24,544 nt of DNA from Plantago elongata (lineage: Eukaryota; Streptophyta; Magnoliopsida; Lamiales; Plantaginaceae). The stretch covers positions 1 to 24,544 of the forward strand of contig JAYMSP010002402.1 in NCBI GenBank assembly GCA_036897095.1, in the 5' to 3' direction. Made by a program: the position numbers and the translations under genes. A model generated the notes under the pieces. That model was not told where the DNA came from, searched no databases, and was given only the letters and a program-made list of their open reading frames with translations. This document shows positions 18,070 to 24,544 of the stretch, piece by piece (the first letter of the stretch is position 1; every line of letters starts with the position of its first letter).

Positions 18070-18978
18070 ATGATGACGAACTTCTTATCATCCCCGTTTA
18101 AGCCATCAGTGAGTACCACCTTACCAACTAGGATCACCAACATGAATCGGTCCATCAACCCGCAACAATCTGACAAGGTAGTATTCATACTTGGTACTAC
18201 TGCTTCGGGAAAAACGCGCTTGTCAGTGGACTTAGCTGGTTGTTTTAATGGTGAAGTTATCAATTCCGACTGCATGCAAGTATACAAAGGCCTCGACATT
18301 GCATCCAACAAGGTCACTCGTGAGGAATGTCGTGGTGTACCACATCATTTACTAGGATTTGTAGACCCCAATGAGGACTTCACGACTCAAGATTTCGTGC
18401 ATCATGCATCTCGTGCGGTCAACAATATAGTACAAAGGGGTAAGTTGCCTATCATTGCCGGAGGGTCTAATTATTGGGTAAAAGCCCTAGCAAATGATGA
18501 CATTCGGTTTCGTGATATGTACAAATGTTGCTTTATATGGGTCGACGTGGAAATGCCGGTTTTGCATGACTATGTTGCAAAAAGGGTTGATCGGATGGTT
18601 GCAGGTGGTCTCGTGGAAGAGGGTAGAGACTTTTTCAACCCGTCGGGTGATTATTGTCGTGGTGTTAGAAGATCAATCGGTGTACCTGAGTTGCATTGGT
18701 ATTATAAGAATGAAGCAATTGCTAGTGATTATGCCAAGGATGAGCTCCTTGAGTGGGCAATTGACAAAATTAAGTCAAACACATGTGATTTAACATGTTA
18801 TCAGTATAAAAACATTTTAGAGCTCAAGAACCTGCTTAAGTGGAAAGTGCATCGTCTCAATGCTACCGAGGTGCTTATCAAAAGTGGTAATGAGGCGGAT
18901 GAAGCTTGGAAGAGGTTGGTGTCAGGACCGGTCATGGACATTGTGGATGCATTCCTCCAGGGGGACATACAAGTTTGA
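18070..18978 (+). CDS. IPT: Adenylate isopentenyltransferase (cytokinin biosynthesis), intronless
   Basis: Transfers the isopentenyl group from DMAPP to N6 of ATP/ADP, the first step of isopentenyladenine-type cytokinin synthesis, usually in plastids. The 302-residue protein has an S/T-rich N-terminus that could be a short transit peptide, a P-loop GTTASGKT (42-49), NSDCMQVYKGLDIASNKVT (65-83, catalytic Asp at 67), GVPHHLLGFVDPNEDFTTQD (89-108), PIIAGGSN (127-134), CCFIWVDVEMPVL (153-165), RRSIGVPEL (200-208) and HRLNATEVLI...EADEAW near the end. Length and lack of introns fit plant IPT3/5/7-type genes (about 330 residues). The start is the first of two adjacent ATGs; a later Met at 25 would remove most of the leader. 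The P-loop departs from the usual GATGSGKS form but keeps the essential GKT. Which paralogue it is cannot be decided. Confidence 0.92.
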   Translation: MMTNFLSSPFKPSVSTTLPTRITNMNRSINPQQSDKVVFILGTTASGKTRLSVDLAGCFNGEVINSDCMQVYKGLDIASNKVTREECRGVPHHLLGFVDPNEDFTTQDFVHHASRAVNNIVQRGKLPIIAGGSNYWVKALANDDIRFRDMYKCCFIWVDVEMPVLHDYVAKRVDRMVAGGLVEEGRDFFNPSGDYCRGVRRSIGVPELHWYYKNEAIASDYAKDELLEWAIDKIKSNTCDLTCYQYKNILELKNLLKWKVHRLNATEVLIKSGNEADEAWKRLVSGPVMDIVDAFLQGDIQV

Positions 18979-20215
18979 TGGGTTTAATATATGCTACAAC
19001 ATGATATTATGTCGTACAACAAACTAAATCATGATGAGGCAAAACAACGTGTTGTACCATATAAAAGACCAGTTTCATGTTATTTCTAAGTACTATGTTT
19101 GTTTTTCTTTTCTTCTAACATTCCAGTAATTTGTTTTGCTTTCTAATTTCACATCTCCCTCAATCAAATGAATAACTTCTCATTTATAATTTGTATATCA
19201 ACAAGTCTACGTGTTTGATGTTATTTATAAGATGAATAAGTGAAAGCGATTTTTTAATCGAAAATAGTATAATGTATTGGAAGGGGCAATGAGAAGTTTA
19301 ATGTTGGATATCCCACGCGATTCAGAAAGACACAATGTTATATGTCGAATGGAGCGCATCACCCTGTGTGTTACTATAATGGGATAATACCACAAAAGAA
19401 TTAAAAACATAAATATGTCGATCATATGATGAAAAGATTGAATGGTTAAGATTTAACCTATTACATATCCAAGGGTTAAAGTTCAAACATAATTAAGTTG
19501 TCAATTCGAGACGGTGAAGTTTGTTTTTTTAGTTTGTGTAACTTCGATAATGACTTCAACCTTCAATTGATGTGGTTATATAGTGTTTCAGTATAAATTG
19601 AGGATATTTATCTCATTAGCATCATATTAGAAATCTTTTCTCTCACTCAATCGAATTTGAATCGAAATGGATGATGGATTGAGAATTCTTACTGAATCTT
19701 TGTTGAAGGATTCTATTATTGTGTTGTGCCAGTGAGATCAACTATTTGGTGGTATAGAATTCGTGCACGCAACATGATTTAAAATTAAAAAGAACATGGA
19801 TATGAAGCATAATATGCACATTTAAGCCTATAGCGAACTTCATAGTTCGAAATCAAATTACAAATGTGAACTTTGTCTTTATGGAAACATTCAGACTGAA
19901 AAGAGAATGATCATCAACTCAGTATAACCACAAACAATGAGCCTAACACTAAAAAGAGAGTAAAATAACAACAGGCGTTTGTATATGATAATATGGATAT
20001 TGTTCAAGAAATCTAACCATCTCAATTAGCTCAATCAAGCTAACAAAAATTCTAGAGCTCGACAAAAATAGTTGAATCATCTGCAAACTATGGAAATCGA
20101 CAACTATAAAATAAGAACGTATTTACAATTTAGGTGACAAACATTCCACTCAACAAAGGAATTTGAATCAACAGAAACATGATGGAAAAGTAAAGCAGAA
20201 ATATTCTCAGGGTCC
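18979..20215. other. Intergenic region between isopentenyltransferase and kinase relic
   Basis: No credible gene. At 19438-19495 a stretch with GAATGGTTAAGATTTAACCT and GGGTTAAAGTTCAAACATAA faintly resembles a decayed plant SINE head. The part from about 19800 to 20215 is probably the former 3' region of the kinase gene on the minus strand. Confidence 0.4.
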
Positions 20216-21429
20216 TCAAATGGGTGCAAAGCAGAAACAAGAGCCTCCGGCTTGATCTTCAGGTACCATCCCTCCTCCTTTGCTCGTGTCAATGGCCTCT
20301 AATAGCCTCACAACTTGATCCATTTCAGGCCTTTTATCTAGGTTGGCATCCCAACAACTCTTAATGATGCTTGAGAATGATTTGGGACAACATCTTGGAA
20401 TCTTAGGCAGCAATTTATGTTTAACAACAGCGTAGGAACCTTCATCATCCACGTGAAGTACGTCACAACAATATATTTCCCACAAGCATATTCCAAAACT
20501 ATAGACGTCACACTTCCTATCATAGAGCTTCTTGCAGTCTAGTGCCTCCGGGCTCATATAGCCAAGGGACGTTCTAGTTGTCATGTCCATGGGATTCTGT
20601 TCTTCAACATAAGCCACGCCAAAACTAGCAATTTTCAACGACTTGTTTTCATCTAACAACATGTTTTCAACCTTAACACCGCGATGCATTATATTTTTAG
20701 AATGCAGATAGCTAAGTCCTCTAGCCAAATCCAACGCGAATTGGACACAACTTTAAAGGCAAGCTTCTTATTCTTGTTCTTTTTCAAGTGGTTCTCTAGT
20801 GTCCCTCCAGGAAGAAACTCCACGACGACACAATATTCCCTCGATCGAACTTTTGTGTGACCCTCCGAAGGGGTTCTGTTAGGTATTTTCAATTGCGAAG
20901 TACCCATGGAAGCACCAATAAATTTGGTAACATGTGGGTGATCGACCTTGTTCCAAACCGCAACCTCCTGCTCAAACGATGACATATATGCATCATTTTG
21001 AGTGGCTTTGGACATATCATCATCTATCCAATCCAATAGCTTCACTGCAACATCTTGGTTATTATAAGTACCCCGATAAACGGTCTTAGAGATCCCCCGA
21101 ACGATGCACTCGTGTATTTTCAACTTGGAAGGATCAATCTCCCCCGATCTCTGGTTATTTTTAGAGCAGACCCGATGGCTCAGAAGCCTCACAAGTTGAG
21201 CATCTGTATTGGTCCTTTCAACCTTAACTTTGCTGCTTTCGTTCTCGTTTGTAGACCAAACCCGATGGCTCATAAGCCTATCAAGGTGAGCATCCATACT
21301 CTTCAAATCAATCTTATCTTTGCTGCTAGTGCTTCTTTCGCCTAAAGATTTGCCACTTAAACTCCCAGAGCCCGTTGATTTTGAACAATCTACACTGCCA
21401 TCACTGATCCCGTTCATTGTTGTATCCAT
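20216..21429 (-). pseudogene. Raf-like MAPKKK (group C) relic: frameshift plus lost catalytic residues
   Basis: The first frame (ATG 21429) has a low-complexity N-terminus with a doubled block (DAHLDRLMSHRVWS, DAQLVRLLSHRVCS). It then reads IDPSKLKI, a degenerate glycine loop (VRGISKTVYRGTY), VAVKLLDW with the ATP lysine at 130, EVAVWNKVDHPHVTKFIGAS and CVVVEFLPGGTLENHL. Near residue 228 one base is missing (about 20743-20747; GTG and GTC share one G), and the protein continues in another frame from DLARGLSYLHSKN to a stop at 20216. In that part the catalytic loop reads HRGVKVEN instead of HRDVK.EN (GGT at 20678-20680) and the Mg-binding DFG is SFG (AGT at 20624-20626); APE is SPE. The tail (CDVYSFGICLWEIYCCD, KRPEMDQVVRLLEAIDTSKG) matches the plant Raf-like family ending in CFCF. 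Even without the frameshift it would be a pseudokinase. The codon at 21495 that extends the frame is TTG, so it is not the start. Confidence 0.85.
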
Positions 21430-21754
21430 GATGTTGCAGACCAAAGAAAAGATCAAACAAGAGGCGAAAAAAGTGAAGAGAATCAATTTAATCAAGAAAC
21501 TCTCGTAAAATGGCAGAGCTTTTGTAATCCGTGAACATGAAGAATGAATGAAATCAGATATGAAATAGAGCTGCTTCTAATATGTTAATCAATTAAATGT
21601 GTGATCATAATGCTAATGGAAACAGGAACTGGAAATTAGAACAAGAAGAAAAAAATTGAAAATTTCAAACCTAATCGGATCCAACAAACTGAACAACGAC
21701 CAGCCTATTGATATGGAAAAGAAATAGTCTCATGTACAGATACTACTCTTTCCA
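21430..21754 (-). other. Former leader of the kinase relic
   Basis: Read on the minus strand, this lies between the TATA box and the ATG at 21429. A possible leader-intron donor (GATTAG|GTTTGA near 21670) is visible. The in-frame extension above the ATG (residues like LILFTFFASCLIF) begins at a TTG and is probably untranslated. Confidence 0.35.
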
Positions 21755-21764
21755 CTATATATAG
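21755..21764 (-). promoter_or_regulatory. TATA box upstream of the kinase relic
   Basis: The palindromic CTATATATAG reads as a strong TATA box on the minus strand, about 325 bases upstream of the kinase ATG. A transcription start near 21725-21730 would be expected. The promoter appears less decayed than the coding sequence. Confidence 0.45.
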
Positions 21765-22445
21765 ACTAACATTTGTTAACACGCATGTTACAATTTCAGA
21801 GCTAAAATCCCATTATTGAGCTCCAACCTACTGCGCGCATATTGAATTAAGTAATTATAATAAAGAATTTGTAATTGAAATGCAAATTAAACTTCAAAAA
21901 TAAAAGAGGGAAAATTATGTTATCGAATAAGTAAGATGAGTGAATAAGATTTAACTTGAATTGAAAATTCAATTATGGTTATAGTTTATTATATTACTTT
22001 AATTTAATTAACTTGAATTAGGAACCGAATTCCTACTCGAAAATCATTAAAACACGAATAATATAATCTCGCAGAAACTTCTCATTCAATTTTATAAACA
22101 TAACATTTGCTCTTGATTTTATTTTAAAAGGTAGTTTTCTTTGCCGTGTTATATCTCAATTCACTCGTTTAAATAACAATTAAGGTGATGTAGGGTTAGG
22201 ATCGACAATTTCTTTTTATGATAATTCATTTTGTAATTAGAAGAACATTCAATATTTATAGGTGAAAAAATAGTGCATGGGATGAATTTAATAAATTGAA
22301 TAACAATAATTCCATTTGGCAGAAGAAATTTGAAGATTTATTCACTACTTCTTAATTTGAAGAGATGATAAATAGATGGGATGTTCTACGATTCGGTAGA
22401 CTTTCGTCCTGCCTAACAACAAGCAGTAAATTAAAAAAATTAATA
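21765..22445. other. AT-rich intergenic stretch
   Basis: Upstream flank of the kinase relic. No gene, RNA or clear repeat until the fold-back element begins at about 22446. Confidence 0.45.
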
Positions 22446-22776
22446 TATTTATACCTTTACATTTCAAAATACTAATAAAAAATAGGTAATTTTAAAAGAA
22501 TATTTTTTTATTTTTAAAAATATATTACAAGGTAAATTTGTTTTTTTTATTAATAGTTATATTTTTCTAATTTATATATTTACAAGGAGAAATGAATATT
22601 GGGTGATCGCCTTACCGAACCCCATCGCCCTTTCGCCTTATGAATATATAAATCAGAAAAATATAACTATTAATAAAAAAATTTAAATTTACCTTCTACT
22701 ATATTTTTAGAAATAAAACAATAATATCTTAAAATTATCCATTTTTTTAGTATGTTGAAATGTAAATAAATAAATA
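22446..22776. mobile_element. Fold-back (long inverted repeat) element, ~330 bp
   Basis: Left arm 22446-22587 and right arm 22636-22776 are imperfect reverse complements along their full length: TATTAATAGTTATATTTTTC (22549 on) pairs with GAAAAATATAACTATTAATA (ending 22676), and TTTACATTTC pairs with GAAATGTAAA. The 48-base centre is GC-richer and has a second stem (GGGTGAT at 22601 with ATCGCCC at 22624). One strand could fold into an approximately 140-bp hairpin. It is a fold-back MITE or a similar hairpin-forming locus. An AT dinucleotide run lies immediately right of it. Confidence 0.85.
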
Positions 22777-22796
22777 AGTATATATATATATATATA

Positions 22797-23018
22797 AATC
22801 TCCAAGTATTTTTGTCTAAGCACAACCACATTGTCCCATATTTCCATTAGCCACCATGGATTTGGTTTGTTGCTCGACAAATTCATCATTTCTTCAAAAT
22901 TGAGTACTATTGGGCACTCTGGAATAATTTTTGAAAGAATCTGAACTCTGGAATAGAAGGAAGAAAGGGATTGAAGTTTAAAGTTCATTTTTGGAACCAA
23001 CTGAAGCTTGACCTTCAT
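22797..23018 (-). CDS. Unrecognised coding-like fragment beside the fold-back element
   Basis: An ATG at 23018 (minus) opens a frame with ordinary, non-repetitive composition (KLQLVPKMNFKLQSLSSF, RVQILSKIIPECPIVLNFEE, KPNPWWLMEIWDNVVVLRQK). After about 73 residues it runs into the AT repeat and fold-back element (YLEIYIYIYI...) and stops only at 22707. I cannot name the family. The composition change at the element border suggests a real gene fragment cut by the insertion, or a single exon of a gene whose other exons I cannot see. Chance is also possible. Confidence 0.25.
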
Positions 23019-23885
23019 CGTGCAGGTGTCAGAAAGATAACAAGTCTTCTTGCTTTCGTAGTGTATAAAATCACTATTTTTTATATGCTCACGATAATTA
23101 ATGTTATAATTTAATCAAAAGTGCAGATTCTAATATATCAGCTAATATTACTTAATAAATTGTAAATAAGCACGTACACCAGAGTCATAGTAAAGCTTAC
23201 TATAACTTCGAAGTCTGCTATGCATATTTTTTGTCCATGAATAAGATCTCATCCTGAAAAAATAAACGGAAAAAGAAAAACAAGCCCTGCTATGCCGAAT
23301 GCCTCATATAATCAGTAGACTTTGTGGTTATTTAATCAATTCAGAGACTTACTTGAAAAATTAGAATTTGATGCAACTTGTATAAATCAAAATTATAAGA
23401 TCTTGGTCAAGAATGAATAAATAAATAAACAAACATACTTGAAAGCTAGTTGTGTATAACTCAACTCTATAATGACATATTTAGGCTGTCATTTAAAATA
23501 ATCGTTTCCTGAATCATGTTGGTTACTTTGAGGCTATAGAACATCCAAGGCGAAGAGAATTTGACCAGCCTCTTTGTACAGGTAACTATAAAGAAGATAT
23601 TTGTGAATTTCAGGATCAATGCATTTCAAAGAATTAACAGACGCATCATCTAAATAATAACACATGAAACTCGTCCAAAACAACGACATTACCAGGATGT
23701 GAGAGCAGCAGTTGTTCTAGCTTGGCTGGAACTACCTAATCGAGTAACACGTCAATCGCATAAAACATTTAGCCAAGATTCTCATTACTCGAAACCCACA
23801 ACATCAAACTGTGTCATTTTTCGATATTTTCATACACCTCATTGATAACATGTGGTACTTACACGATCGACATACAAATATTGAT
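23019..23885. other. Region without recognised gene
   Basis: AT-rich. A short open stretch at about 23504-23640 on the plus strand (residues like HVGYFEAIEHPRRREF) has coding-like composition but no ATG and no recognisable family. The rightmost part is probably the 3' flank of the minus-strand gene ending at 23886. Confidence 0.35.
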
Positions 23886-24273
23886 TCATGCATAACCTTC
23901 TATCAACCCCTTCTTGCTATCTTTGATAAACCATTCCAACCCTTCCGGTGCAACCGAACTCAAATCCCAACCTTTCCATTGCTGCACCGAAGCTGCAAAT
24001 AATCTAATTATAAATATCAGTATGAACTTGAGCCAAAAAATTGTGGTAGAGATCACATGAGATTCTTTAAGACACTCAAATTACTTCTTTACAAACGTCC
24101 TAGTTCCTTAATCTCACCAAAAGGCTGAAAATGAAAAGCCACAGGTCAAGATAAGGTATATACTGCGGATGCAGCTTCTTCATTTACCCTCACCTCTTCG
24201 GGTTAGTTTGATACGTTCCCCTGGGGCCTGGACCAAGACATTGTCTCTTTTCACCAATTTGATGTGTCTGTGC
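23886..24273 (-). CDS. Last two exons of an unrecognised gene (partial)
   Basis: Exons 24194-24273 and 23886-23992 on the minus strand, joined across a 201-nt intron with a strong donor (AGAG|GTGAGG) and acceptor (ATTTGCAG|CT). The phases fit exactly: a final G plus CT makes an Ala codon. The joined frame gives 61 C-terminal residues, including HIKLVKRDNVLVQAPGERIK, LTRRASVQQWKGWDL and SSVAPEGLEWFIKDSKKGLI, ending GYA and a TGA at 23888-23886. The composition is clearly protein-like and GC-richer than the flanks. I do not recognise the family. Upstream, a possible acceptor (TTGAAAG|G at 24274) abuts sequence that appears to be the 3' end of a copia element, so the remaining exons would lie beyond the right edge, or have been lost. 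Confidence 0.6.
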
Positions 24274-24289
24274 CTTTCAATATATAAGC

Positions 24290-24544
24290 AAATATACAAG
24301 GTTAGTTACAGAGAAAAGAAAGTGTCAAAGATTACAAGCTAAAAACAGACTAAGACTAAACCCACTATGTAACAGAAGTGGGAGTACAGGCCTTGATAGC
24401 AGGCTGTTCTGTTTCTACGTTTACATACCCCCGCAAGCGCAGCGTCGGATTGGGCAAAACGCGAAGCTTGGTACGAAACGTGAAGAAGAGAGGCCTAGTA
24501 ACACTCTTGGTGAAAACATCCGCAACATTAAGTTCGGTTGGAAC
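24290..24544 (-). mobile_element. 3' end of a Ty1/copia retrotransposon, continuing past the right edge
   Basis: The coding tail at 24365-24544 identifies the element. Beyond its stop (lower coordinates), the minus strand reads TAGTGGGTTTAGTCTTAG and then a T-rich, TATA-bearing stretch (TTGTATATTTGCTTATATAT), which looks like part of a long terminal repeat. The left border is not defined; I saw no clear terminal CA or target-site duplication. Confidence 0.65.
24365..24544 (-). CDS. Copia polyprotein C-terminus (end of RNase H), partial
   Basis: The minus strand from the last base reads 59 codons to a TAG at 24367-24365. It opens with VPTELNVADVFTKSVTRPLF, the classic end of copia RNase H (Q.ADIFTK.L.R..F...R.KL), then RTKLRVLPNPTLRLRGYV and a tail of about 19 residues. 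This is the C-terminal end of the gag-pol polyprotein; protease, integrase, reverse transcriptase and most of RNase H lie outside the window. The frame is open, so the element may be fairly young. Confidence 0.85.
   Translation of the reverse strand, partial: VPTELNVADVFTKSVTRPLFFTFRTKLRVLPNPTLRLRGYVNVETEQPAIKACTPTSVT

Noticed and set aside
19438..19495. A third SINE-like head near GAATGGTTAAGATTTAACCT
   Set aside because: The B-box counterpart (GGGTTAAAGTTCAAAC) is too diverged and no flanking repeat or tail was found.
21430..21495. N-terminal hydrophobic segment (LILFTFFASCLIFSLVC) as a signal peptide of the kinase
   Set aside because: The frame there begins at TTG, not ATG. Related kinases lack such a segment, and the first ATG is at 21429.
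1..24544. CRISPR arrays, operons, Shine-Dalgarno sites, phage or plasmid genes
   Set aside because: The genes are eukaryotic with spliceosomal introns. The repeats are tandem satellites without regular spacers.

Overview
The window is nuclear DNA of a flowering plant. The genes have plant-type introns (GT...AG, AT-rich), plant-specific families, and long AT-rich intergenic stretches full of transposon remains and decayed tandem repeats. A eudicot is most likely. A pentameric AGTTC repeat tract reminds me of Caryophyllales genomes, but that is only an impression.

Layout, left to right. (1) 1-916: first coding exon and part of intron 1 of a BolA-like gene (BOLA2 type), minus strand, cut by the left edge. 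(2) About 1.2-4.1 kb: an AGTTC tract, then a probable old Mutator-like or similar element with a CT/GCC-rich leader and a 22-bp degenerate minisatellite. (3) 5158-6465: an intact single-exon UDP-glucuronate 4-epimerase gene (minus), with a duplicated block in its 3' flank and a TATA box upstream. (4) 7.3-10.7 kb: a 484-bp tandem duplication, a 962-bp terminal-inverted-repeat element nested in a MITE-like sequence, a perfect 131-bp tandem duplication, and a tRNA-like fragment. (5) 11573-14715: a complete nine-exon class II CPD photolyase gene (minus). (6) 14.9-17.4 kb: three sets of decayed tandem repeats. (7) 18070-18978: an intronless adenylate isopentenyltransferase gene (plus), with a second tRNA-like element in its putative leader. 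(8) 20216-21429: a Raf-like MAPKKK relic (minus) that carries a frameshift and has lost both catalytic aspartates. (9) 22.4-22.8 kb: a long fold-back hairpin element beside a small unrecognised ORF. (10) 23886-24273: two phase-matched terminal exons of an unrecognised gene (minus), followed by the 3' end of a Ty1/copia retrotransposon that runs off the right edge.

The genes are unrelated single loci (iron-sulfur/redox chaperone, pectin precursor supply, UV repair, cytokinin synthesis, dead kinase) and do not form a cluster. The most interesting material is the decay and mobile DNA: the doubly inactivated kinase, the tRNA-like pair, the fold-back hairpin, the nested TIR element, and the unrecognised gene with a copia element beside or inside it. 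I found no clearly new biochemical system.
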